From JAICLL01 sp035252155 (GTDB taxonomy: Bacteria > Planctomycetota > Planctomycetia > Pirellulales > JAICIG01): a DNA stretch of 8,789 bases. A program made the position numbers and the translations under genes. The notes beneath the pieces were generated by a model, which worked only from the letters and a program-made list of their open reading frames with translations, ran no database searches and was not told where the DNA came from. Shown here piece by piece: positions 1 through 7,007 of the stretch (within the stretch, counting starts at the first letter, position 1; every line of letters starts with the position of its first letter). Location: the NCBI GenBank assembly GCA_035252155.1, contig DATFDL010000731.1, positions 1 to 8,789 on the forward strand, written 5' to 3'.

Positions 1-5
1 AACTT

Positions 6-36
6 GGTGGCTGGGGCAGAGCCTTGGCGATGCCCC
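6..36. repeat. Copy 1 of a dispersed repeat, complete near-palindrome
   Basis: Positions 6-31 are identical to 6588-6613 (26 bases). This copy continues into the closing arm of a hairpin: GGGGCA (13-18) pairs with TGCCCC (31-36), inner GCC (21-23) pairs with GGC (26-28), and symmetric GA/GA steps lie between the two stems. It lies 45 bases beyond the stop of the cytochrome gene, so it could end or protect that transcript. No run of T follows on the minus strand, so it is not a classical intrinsic terminator. Confidence 0.75.
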
Positions 37-80
37 GGCGTGAAATCCAAAATCCGGACTCCGCACTTCATCATACTTAC

Positions 81-3000
81 TCACTGCAACGGAGGCGCGC
101 CGCGGTAGCCGGCACGCCACCACGCCGGATCGTCGCTTACCTTCCAGATTCGTCCGTCGTGTAAATAAAACCGCCGCTGTTCTTCGAGATTCAACGGCCG
201 CGCCCCGAGCCGGCCAAACACGCCGATCTGATTGCCTGACTCGTCGACGGCCCGATCGCGATCGACTCCTTTGGAAACGCACAGGGCTTTTCCGCGCCGG
301 GGTAATTCATACGTCGCTATCAACCGTGGCTGCGGCCGCGGGCTGAAGCCGGCGTTGGTGAGCATCTCGGCCGAAGTAAGCTGCACCACCAGCAGCCCCT
401 GCTCGCCGGCGGCCAGATAGGCGAACTCGCTGGCGTAGGTGATGCCCAATTTCACATCGTGTAGGTCGTGAATGCAGCCGCCCGCGTCGTACACCTGGTC
501 AATGCGCGGCTGTTCGGGGTTTTTCACATCGACAATGACTAATCCCTCCCGCCCGCCGGCCACATAGGCATATGTGCGGGCGACATACACATTACGAGCG
601 TCGGTCAGCGACAGCGCGGCCACGGGCACGGGCCGGTCGAGCTGCGTCACGTCGAGCACCTTCAGCCCGTCGGCGTCGCACACAAAGGCATAGCGAAACT
701 GCACCTGCACCGCCCGCGGCTGACTGAGTACGTCAGCCCCCACCACTCCGGCCACGCAGGGATGCTTGGGGTCTGCCAACGAGACGATCACCAACCCGGC
801 GTTGGCGCAGATATAAGCATAATTGCCGACGATGGTGATGCTGCGAGCGCCGTTCAAAATGCCTTGCGGATTGAAGGTCAGCTCGCGGCGTAGAAAATTA
901 TTGGTCGGATCGCCGTCGAGCAGCGTGCCGGCGCCCACCAGAATCAGCCCTTCATAGCGATCGGCGACGTAGACATAACCGTAAAGCGGATGGATCGGCT
1001 GCTCCATATTCTGCCGGTTGGCAATCCGGCCCGGATCGACGGCGGGCGTGCAGGGCGCCGCGACCGCCGTGGCAAACCGGCTAGGCACATAAAACCGCTG
1101 GCCCAGCGGCGAGACGGGAGCAGAGATAATCCGCTCAGAAAAACCTTTGTGATCGACAAAGGCGATGTCGAACACGCGCAACCCTCCCGGACCGCAGGCG
1201 GCATACAAGAATTCGCCGCGCGCCAGCACCGCCAGAATCTGATCGTCGCGAAAGGGATGAATGTATTCATCGCCTACCGCCTTGGCGGCGTGGTGATGGG
1301 CGTGTTCGAGTTTACCCCCGCGCTCGCGGTGCTCTCCAAAACGTTCGGGAAACGCCAGGCGTTGCAAGTCGCTACCGATGACCGCCTGCGGCTCGTCGTG
1401 CTCGGTGACGGCCACGGCGTGCAACCCGCGGTTGCCGGCCCCAACCCAGCAATAGTTGCCGATGAAGTTGACAAAATTGGTGCCGTGCATCAGCAGTTGG
1501 GCCAGGATGGCGTTGTTGTCATTGTCTTTCGAGAGATGACAGTCGCTGCATTGCTTGGTGCCGTCGCGTCCGCGCACGGTGTGCGGCACATTGGTGCTGA
1601 AAGCGATGCCGCTATGCCCGTCGGCAGAGACGGTTTGCTGTTGGATGTAGATGGCTTCGCGGTTCAGGTTGTACGATGTGACGTGAATGGCGCACGACGA
1701 CCGGGCCGGCCCGATGCGGTTATGCGTGGCATTGCCGTCGCGGGCGAGCATGTAGACGTCGTCGCGGAGTGTCTGAAAGTTGTACGAGACATAGTTGCGC
1801 GAGACATCTCCTTCGTAGTGCAGCGACGGCAATTTCATGTTGGCCTTCTGCGGCAGGTGGCAGCCATAGCAGCTTGGGTTCCAGGCCGAGTGGCAGGCGA
1901 TGCAGCTCATCTGCTGATTGCTATGAGCGCACCGCTGGCCGGCCGGCGGCAGATCGCCCCAGACGATCTCGCCGCTGGGATCGAACCGCACGGTTTTGGC
2001 CAGTTGGGCTTTGGGGTTGTGATGCCGATGGCTGGGGTTGATGGTGTCGATCACCTGCTTGATCTCCCACGAGAGGTCTTTTTCGACCATCGAGTTTTGA
2101 ATCAGCCGGTCGCCGCGGGTCTCGAAGCGCGGCTTGCCGAACGGCGTGAAAAACGTGCGCAGGTTGGTGCCGCCTTCGGGCGCAGCGGGCCCGGAAGTGC
2201 GCAGCTTGCTCGGCCCGTCGACCGTGCCGTGGCAATCTTCGCAGCCGATTTCAATTGCCGCCCGAACTTCGCCATACAACTTGGTGTTGCCATGTACGTC
2301 TTGGCGAAAATGGCAATCGACGCAGTGCATGCCTTTTTCCAGATGAATGTCCATGTAATGCAACGGCACGCCCTCGCGGCGCTTGCCGTGGATGCGTTCT
2401 TCGGGCGTAGGCGGCGCCATGGCGGCCTGCAACTTGGCCGGCGTGACATCGTCGATCGGCCGGCCTCGATAGTCAAGCATGCGCCCCTGGCGGTCTTTGC
2501 GAAACACCGCTCTGAAGACCCAGCCGTGGCCATGAAAATCGGCAAACTGCGTGTGGCCTGCCTGCGAGTTCAGCTCCGAGACGCGATCGAGAAACCGCGG
2601 ATCGGACCAGAGGCCGCGGATCGACGACTCTTCGGGATTAGCGATCAACGCCTGCATGGCTTCTTCGGCCGTGGGATGCCGCTCTTCGCGCGGATAGAGC
2701 AGCCGCCCGTCGGTCTCTTGATCCCACCACATGAAGCCCAGGTAGCTGTTCATCACATTGGTGCCGGGGTGAACATGGCAGACAATACACTGGCTCGAGG
2801 GAATGCTGCGCGTGAATTTGTGATCGATGGGATGGCCCGGCTCGTTTTTGGGAATCATCGGATCTGCGGAAAAGCTCAAGCCGCGGTGGCCCAGCTTGGC
2901 ATACGGGCCCGAGTTGACCGGCGAGCGATCGTTGGCATACACCACGTGGCAGGCGGTGCAGCCGCTCGAACGATAATCGCCGGCGCGGTCGTTGGTGCCG

Positions 3001-4196
3001 AGAAAGTTGAGCGTGGGGTCGAACAACCGCGTCTTGGCCAGGCTGACATACACCGGATCGACGCGATTGAGCGTACCCAGACCGCGGATGCTGACGCGCG
3101 TGCGAGGGCGGCCGTTTTCTTCGATGCGCTCCGGGTTGCCCGAATCGGGAATGAACCGCCCGCCGCGCTCGAAAATGCGCAGCACGTTGCCGGGGTGACC
3201 GACCTCGAACCGCGGCAGTGGGTCGAGATACGGCACGACGCCTTTGTAGAGGATCTCATGCTCACTGGGGGCAGGGACGGTCTGCAATCGCTGCGGCGCG
3301 CCGTTCATGCTGTAGCTTTCGCCGAAGCGGGCCGACTTGAGCGGGAACGAGCCATTGTTATAGATGGCCGCGCCCCAGAGCATGGCCCCGTGCGTCATCA
3401 TGCTTTTGCGCACCTGCAAGACTTCTTTCGAGTGGCAGTTGCCGCAACTGATGTGGGCCACGCGCAGGTCGCCCGGATTGACGAACCGCACGAATTGCGG
3501 CGACTCGTGATTGAGCAAGGTATACGAACGGACCGGATTGCCCGAGCTGGTCCAGGCGTTGGGAAACCGCGGGGCCACGTGGGCTTTGTGCTTATCGACC
3601 ACGGTGGGATTGCCGCCATGACAATCGGTGCAGCCCAGCCGCACGGTGGGCGTCTGGTGCATGTCGCCCACGTGTTCGTGGCATTGCACGCAACCGTAGC
3701 TTTTGGCAGCGGCCTCGGCGGGCGTTTGCCGCATCAGGTCGACGCCCTGGAGCTCCGGCGGAATAGGGTACGGTTCTTCAGTGAGTTCGCCAGGCGGAAT
3801 TTGCCCGGCGGCGGGTTCCGGCAGCGGTTGCGGATCGGCGGTTCGCCGCGAGGTGCGCAGGGCCACGCGCGGCGCTGACATTTTTTGGCGAGGCGGCGCC
3901 GCGGAAGAGTTGGTGGTGGAAAACGCGCAGCAAATAAGTAAGGCGACAACGCCGACGCGGCGAGGTAGCTCCGGGCCTTGTGCCCGGCGGTTCCACGGCA
4001 GCAACCGCCAGCCACAAGGGCCAGCGCTACCGCCTTGGTCCGGACAACCCGCCTGCCGGCCACAAGGGCCGGGGCTACCGCCGTCGTCTGGCGATCCCGT
4101 CGGCGGGCGGTGCAGACCTTGGCGGTTGCGAGCCGCGGAACGCCACGGAGGGCGTTCCCTACAGAGCATTTTCGTGCCAATTTTCCAAGCTCTCAT
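81..4196 (-). CDS. Secreted decahaem c-type cytochrome fused to a seven-bladed LVIVD beta-propeller
   Basis: Residues are numbered from the TTG at 4199. Ten CXXCH haem sites are visible: Cys170, 190, 252, 414, 471, 626, 653, 766, 777 and 884. An eleventh look-alike, C836-A-I-H, lacks the second Cys. Residues about 909-1299 hold seven units of the LVIVD type (YxYVA...GLxVVDV...P), for example GLVIVDVKNPEQP, which fits a complete propeller. A charged tail of about 73 residues follows. There is no transmembrane helix apart from a signal-peptide core at residues 82-93 ending near SSA|APP, so the protein is exported and acts in the periplasm or at the cell surface as an electron carrier. The ATG at 4196 overlaps the upstream stop (TGATG), suggesting coupling to the barrel gene. 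However, residues 1-80 are largely encoded by palindromic repeats, and a TTG at 4004 would give a normal signal peptide, so the start is unresolved. Electron donor and acceptor are unknown. I do not recognise a named family for the whole chain. Confidence 0.93.
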   Translation of the reverse strand: MRAWKIGTKMLCRERPPWRSAARNRQGLHRPPTGSPDDGGSPGPCGRQAGCPDQGGSAGPCGWRLLPWNRRAQGPELPRRVGVVALLICCAFSTTNSSAAPPRQKMSAPRVALRTSRRTADPQPLPEPAAGQIPPGELTEEPYPIPPELQGVDLMRQTPAEAAAKSYGCVQCHEHVGDMHQTPTVRLGCTDCHGGNPTVVDKHKAHVAPRFPNAWTSSGNPVRSYTLLNHESPQFVRFVNPGDLRVAHISCGNCHSKEVLQVRKSMMTHGAMLWGAAIYNNGSFPLKSARFGESYSMNGAPQRLQTVPAPSEHEILYKGVVPYLDPLPRFEVGHPGNVLRIFERGGRFIPDSGNPERIEENGRPRTRVSIRGLGTLNRVDPVYVSLAKTRLFDPTLNFLGTNDRAGDYRSSGCTACHVVYANDRSPVNSGPYAKLGHRGLSFSADPMIPKNEPGHPIDHKFTRSIPSSQCIVCHVHPGTNVMNSYLGFMWWDQETDGRLLYPREERHPTAEEAMQALIANPEESSIRGLWSDPRFLDRVSELNSQAGHTQFADFHGHGWVFRAVFRKDRQGRMLDYRGRPIDDVTPAKLQAAMAPPTPEERIHGKRREGVPLHYMDIHLEKGMHCVDCHFRQDVHGNTKLYGEVRAAIEIGCEDCHGTVDGPSKLRTSGPAAPEGGTNLRTFFTPFGKPRFETRGDRLIQNSMVEKDLSWEIKQVIDTINPSHRHHNPKAQLAKTVRFDPSGEIVWGDLPPAGQRCAHSNQQMSCIACHSAWNPSCYGCHLPQKANMKLPSLHYEGDVSRNYVSYNFQTLRDDVYMLARDGNATHNRIGPARSSCAIHVTSYNLNREAIYIQQQTVSADGHSGIAFSTNVPHTVRGRDGTKQCSDCHLSKDNDNNAILAQLLMHGTNFVNFIGNYCWVGAGNRGLHAVAVTEHDEPQAVIGSDLQRLAFPERFGEHRERGGKLEHAHHHAAKAVGDEYIHPFRDDQILAVLARGEFLYAACGPGGLRVFDIAFVDHKGFSERIISAPVSPLGQRFYVPSRFATAVAAPCTPAVDPGRIANRQNMEQPIHPLYGYVYVADRYEGLILVGAGTLLDGDPTNNFLRRELTFNPQGILNGARSITIVGNYAYICANAGLVIVSLADPKHPCVAGVVGADVLSQPRAVQVQFRYAFVCDADGLKVLDVTQLDRPVPVAALSLTDARNVYVARTYAYVAGGREGLVIVDVKNPEQPRIDQVYDAGGCIHDLHDVKLGITYASEFAYLAAGEQGLLVVQLTSAEMLTNAGFSPRPQPRLIATYELPRRGKALCVSKGVDRDRAVDESGNQIGVFGRLGARPLNLEEQRRFYLHDGRIWKVSDDPAWWRAGYRGAPPLQ
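3964..4079. repeat. Palindromic repeat cassette, REPIN-like (three units, GGTAG to CTACC)
   Basis: There are three related units. Unit a (3964-3990) reads forward: GGTAG, then CCGGGC, loop CTTGT, then GCCCGG. Units b (4007-4031) and c (4055-4079) read in reverse. Unit c has stem CCGGCC/GGCCGG around CTTGT, and unit b keeps a stem using G-T pairs. The cassette therefore starts with GGTAG and ends with its complement CTACC. It lies inside the open frame at the 5' end of the cytochrome gene, where it would encode low-complexity Gly/Pro/Cys-rich residues. Confidence 0.8.
4137..4161. repeat. GGAACGCC palindrome, second repeat family
   Basis: GGAACGCC (4137-4144) and GGCGTTCC (4151-4158, overlapping the G run) form an 8-base stem with a short ACGGAG loop, followed by CTA. 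It sits directly beside the GGTAG-type cassette, between the barrel gene and the signal peptide of the cytochrome. Palindromes of this kind are dispersed in planctomycete genomes as far as I recall. Only one copy is visible in this window. Confidence 0.6.
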
Positions 4197-6316
4197 CAAT
4201 ACACCAGCGCCATATCGAAGAATCCCATGGCCATCGGGTGGGCCGTGCCGCGCAGCGGGTTATACAAATCTTTGAAACCCTGGCCGGGCAGCAGCCCGGC
4301 GATGCCCCCGATCATCACGATGTTGTTGCTCAAGAACGGCCGATACTCGACTCCCGCGCTGAGATCGACCCCGATGAAATGCCGGATGTTCTCTTGAAAC
4401 GTGAACTGTTCGAGCGTCTGCGTCTTGTCGAACCACAGAAAGTTGCAGTTGTTAATCAGCTTCATCTTAGGCGTCAGGTCGAAGTCGATGCCCAGGTTGA
4501 ACAGATAGAGACCGGGATTCACAAAATTGCTCTGCCCCTGAAACTTGCTCGAACGCAAGTCGGGCACCAGGCTGAGGCGGTTGGTCAGGTTCACGCCTTG
4601 CAGCGGAATAGCCTGCCGCAGCCAATAGCTGAACTGCCCGCCGGCGAACTGCGGGTTGTCAAGGATCGTGTCGAAGCCGCGGGCTTTGCCGTCCTTGGGA
4701 TTGCCGTCGCCGGAGGCAAAGAAGAACGACGTGCGGTAGCGCACCCAGTCTTGATCGTATGACAGCTCGACGGCCGCCATGTAGGCGTCGATGATCTGGC
4801 TGCGGCCGGCCAGCGGATTGAGGCTGTCGGCGCCCGTCACGTAGTAGAACTGATGTGAAATGTTAAACCGGTTGATATGCCCGTCGCCGCCCCAACCGAA
4901 GTAGTACGCCTGCACCTGGTGCGGCGAATAGACGCCCACGGGATCGGGCCGCACCAGAAAGTTATTCCGGTCGAAAAGGAAGCTCGGCCCATCGTCGTTG
5001 AACAGAAAACTCAATTGTGAGTTGTAGCCCGGAAAAAGAACGTCTTGCCGCGTGTAATTGGCGATCACCGTCAGCTCGTGCCGGTCGCGGAACGTATTCA
5101 AAAAACTGTTGGTGTCCTTCTCGACTTGCTTAACCCAAATCAGGTTGAACTGCTCGCGGTTCGACAGCCGTGTGCCAAATAGTCGCACCATGCGGTTGAC
5201 GTCGCTGAACACAAAGCCGCGGAAGTCGCTGGTGAACGGTTGGTTGCCCGCCCGCACCGAGACAAAGTCGTAATTCGGCCCATAGTCGGCCAGCTTGCCC
5301 TCGAAAAACCACTCTTGCAGGGCCACGAAGCTTCGCGCACGGGTTGTGCCTTGCCGCACGTCGGGGTTGACCACGCCCAGCTCGTGTACCGCCAGATAGT
5401 TTTCGTTGAAGATCGGCGTGGCCTTAATCTGCCAATCGGGCGGTTTAAAGGCGGCGTCGCCGTGCAAAATGTTGATAGGCAGCGCCGTGTCGTTCAAGAA
5501 GAAGAACTGATTGGGGCTGCCGAAAAAGTTCTCGTGATGCGGACGCCGGGTGCTTTCGAAGGGCGTGGTGGCCGTCGGCAACTGGCGTCCTTCAAACAGC
5601 GTACTGTTGACCACCGAGAAGTTCAAAAAGGTGTGCTGACCGTAGATCGGATAATCGCCCTTGAGCACGTTCTGCCGGTAAGGATTGATGATCGCTCCAC
5701 TGGCGAACGTGGTGTCGATCGGCAAGGCGGTGCCGCGGCCGTAGCGGTCCCAGCTCGGCGAGCCGATCCGCCAGCGATCTTCCATGGGCACAAAATGCGG
5801 GCTGACCTGCGGCTCGGTCGGCAGAATTCCCGAACGTCCGGCAAAACCCGTCGGCCGCAAGAACGACGGGAAGACCCACGGCTCGGGCTGCGGCGTGCGG
5901 AAATCGACGCCGTCGGGCGCCAGCGACTCGTCGGGCTGGCGCAGCCAGCGCGGCTCTGGCTCGTCGCCGAATTTGTAGAGCGGCGAGCCGCGCGGCGGCT
6001 GCGTGAAGAAACTGACCCGGCTGCTCGGCCGGGCGTCGACATCATCGCGGAAATAGGTCGCCGCGCGCGGCACCGGCACGAAATGCTCGTCTCCAATATC
6101 GGTTTGAAAGCGATGGCGGTCCACCGGTTCCTCAAGTGGTACTTCTTGTTTAGGCCGAACTGGCCCGCTCGGCTTTGCCGAGGCAGGCGGACGGCCAGGC
6201 AGGTCGATCGGACTCGGCGGTTGACCCTGCAGAGCGCTGGCGGCGCCCAGCATCGCCACCGCCGCAAGCAAACAAGCGGCGCGCGGTCTCGTCTTGATAA
6301 GTTGAGAGCGGCGCAC
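4196..6316 (-). CDS. Outer-membrane beta-barrel (porin-like) protein, probable partner of the decahaem cytochrome
   Basis: A 706-residue protein if started at the GTG at 6316. This start gives a typical export signal: basic MRRSQLIKTRPR, then hydrophobic AACLLAAVAMLGAASA, with cleavage likely near residue 28. GGAAAA lies just upstream (6320-6325). An upstream GTG at 6367 would put 17 extra residues in front and is less likely. Residues about 30-205 are rich in proline and charged residues and look periplasmic. From about residue 211 (NPYRQNVLKGDYP) to the end the chain alternates polar and aromatic residues as in barrel strands, with frequent Asp/Asn turn segments. It ends FDMALVY, with Y, L, M and F at alternating positions from the C-terminus, as in a BAM-recognised final strand. 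There is no CXXCH motif. It is the first gene of a unit with the cytochrome, whose ATG overlaps this stop. A conduit or anchoring role is inferred; an ordinary substrate porin remains possible. Confidence 0.85.
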   Translation of the reverse strand: MRRSQLIKTRPRAACLLAAVAMLGAASALQGQPPSPIDLPGRPPASAKPSGPVRPKQEVPLEEPVDRHRFQTDIGDEHFVPVPRAATYFRDDVDARPSSRVSFFTQPPRGSPLYKFGDEPEPRWLRQPDESLAPDGVDFRTPQPEPWVFPSFLRPTGFAGRSGILPTEPQVSPHFVPMEDRWRIGSPSWDRYGRGTALPIDTTFASGAIINPYRQNVLKGDYPIYGQHTFLNFSVVNSTLFEGRQLPTATTPFESTRRPHHENFFGSPNQFFFLNDTALPINILHGDAAFKPPDWQIKATPIFNENYLAVHELGVVNPDVRQGTTRARSFVALQEWFFEGKLADYGPNYDFVSVRAGNQPFTSDFRGFVFSDVNRMVRLFGTRLSNREQFNLIWVKQVEKDTNSFLNTFRDRHELTVIANYTRQDVLFPGYNSQLSFLFNDDGPSFLFDRNNFLVRPDPVGVYSPHQVQAYYFGWGGDGHINRFNISHQFYYVTGADSLNPLAGRSQIIDAYMAAVELSYDQDWVRYRTSFFFASGDGNPKDGKARGFDTILDNPQFAGGQFSYWLRQAIPLQGVNLTNRLSLVPDLRSSKFQGQSNFVNPGLYLFNLGIDFDLTPKMKLINNCNFLWFDKTQTLEQFTFQENIRHFIGVDLSAGVEYRPFLSNNIVMIGGIAGLLPGQGFKDLYNPLRGTAHPMAMGFFDMALVY

Positions 6317-6587
6317 GACTTTTCCGGCGGTAACGATTGAAGCGCAAAAAACGATTATTCCGGGCACACTTTTTGGTTATCGGAAAGCGTGCGCCGCCGG
6401 ATTTGCGCAAAACTTGCCGATTGTTCCGGGGGGTGCTTAACCTGCGCAAGCTAGGATGCTGCAATCGCAGGTGGCGATCGTAGCGCAGGCAAGCTTCGCA
6501 ATGTAGCGGCGATGCCGCAAGTTCCGAACGATGCGTTAGAGAACTGCGAAGTGCGAAATCCAGAATGCGGAGTTTTCGCTTACCAGC
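6317..6587. other. Divergent intergenic region before the barrel gene and the small secreted gene
   Basis: About 270 bases between two divergently read genes; promoters for both are expected here. I see no convincing -35/-10 pair. TGCGCAA occurs twice (6403-6421 region and near 6445), and several GCAATCGC/GCGATCG/GCGATGCC-like stretches lie in 6460-6515, but they do not fold into a tRNA or an obvious riboswitch. The part at 6555-6571 resembles 42-58. Confidence 0.5.
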
Positions 6588-6613
6588 GGTGGCTGGGGCA
6601 GAGCCTTGGCGAT
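6588..6613. repeat. Copy 2 of the dispersed repeat, right arm missing, next to a start codon
   Basis: It is identical over 26 bases to 6-31 and in the same orientation. The sequence diverges exactly after GGCGAT, so the TGCCCC arm needed for the hairpin is absent. The ATG of the small secreted protein begins 2 bases later. A related 17-base block (6555-6571) matches 42-58 at 15 of 17 positions, so the similarity near the two copies extends beyond the 26-mer, though the order of the two blocks is reversed. Confidence 0.75.
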
Positions 6614-6615
6614 CC

Positions 6616-7002
6616 ATGAAACGACTTCTGCTTTTCACCGTTTGCGCAGTGGAGTTGGCCTTCGCGCTCGGAGACCTGGCAAGCGCGAAGACAACGACGC
6701 AGCCGATGTCGAGCCGGCGCACGGCCATGGCTTCGCGCACCGTGCGGCCCTCGCCCGTTCCCTATGAAATAGGCCGCTTCGCGAAACCAACGTATGGCCC
6801 GGCGTACGGATACGGCTGGGTGGGAGGCGGCGCGCCAAGTTGGCGCGGCCAACCTCGCCGGCGCGACGAGGGAGTGTGGGGCCGCGACTATGTCGGCGTC
6901 TTTTATCTGCGCCGCGTCTGGCCCAACTGGTGGCACGGAGCACGCGAGCAAGGCGGCGCCGGCGCCTACAAGCCCGATGGCCCGAAGCTCATCGGGCATT
7001 AA
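6616..7002 (+). CDS. Small secreted protein of unknown function, rich in Gly, Trp and Tyr
   Basis: A 128-residue protein I do not recognise. The start was chosen because MKRLLLFTVCAVELAFALGD gives a clear Sec signal peptide (cleavage likely near ASA); an upstream ATG at 6565 would put repeat-derived residues before it. The mature part has a Ser/Arg/Pro stretch, then an aromatic, glycine-rich section (YGPAYGYGWVGGG), an Arg-rich patch (RGQPRRRDEG), and a Trp-rich end (VWGRDYVGVFYLRRVWPNWW). No Cys remains after the signal and no catalytic motif is visible. Such composition suits a small periplasmic or surface-associated protein. No good Shine-Dalgarno sequence is present; the bases directly before the ATG are a copy of a repeat found elsewhere in the window (6588-6613). 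It is divergent from the barrel gene and convergent with the Cys-rich gene, 5 bases separating the stops. Confidence rests on the signal peptide and on non-overlap with better genes. Confidence 0.68.
   Translation: MKRLLLFTVCAVELAFALGDLASAKTTTQPMSSRRTAMASRTVRPSPVPYEIGRFAKPTYGPAYGYGWVGGGAPSWRGQPRRRDEGVWGRDYVGVFYLRRVWPNWWHGAREQGGAGAYKPDGPKLIGH
6972..6997. terminator. Hairpin at the convergent gene ends, possible bidirectional terminator
   Basis: GCCCGATG (6972-6979) and CATCGGGC (6990-6997) form a perfect 8-base stem with a 10-base loop. It overlaps the last codons of the small secreted gene, whose stop is 7000-7002, and lies just past the stop of the convergent gene (7008-7010). The stops are only 5 bases apart, so any structure ending transcription must lie inside coding sequence. 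There is no T tract on either side, which argues against an intrinsic terminator. Confidence 0.33.
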
Positions 7003-7007
7003 CGGCG

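Noticed and set aside
990..3878. Very long open frame (962 codons) on the plus strand
   Set aside because: It is antisense to the cytochrome gene, whose haem and propeller motifs are unmistakable. Its translation has no domain-like pattern; GC-rich codon use opens such frames.
3964..4161. CRISPR array or tandem gene repeats
   Set aside because: Units differ in orientation, length and spacing, and the spacers are also GC-rich palindromic fragments.
3980..4762. Open frame of 260 codons on the plus strand
   Set aside because: Its first part is translated palindromic repeat and the rest is antisense to the barrel gene.
81..6316. Naming the pair as mtrA/mtrB or pioA/pioB
   Set aside because: The cytochrome is far larger and carries a propeller, and the barrel shows no motif I can tie to MtrB/PioB; only the arrangement is alike.
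5240..6340. Open frame of 366 codons on the plus strand
   Set aside because: Antisense to the barrel gene; Arg-rich, without signal or motif.
6460..6540. tRNA-like stretch with GCAATCGC and GTTCCGAA pieces
   Set aside because: No cloverleaf with acceptor stem and anticodon arm could be built; GTTCCGAACG resembles a T arm only by chance.
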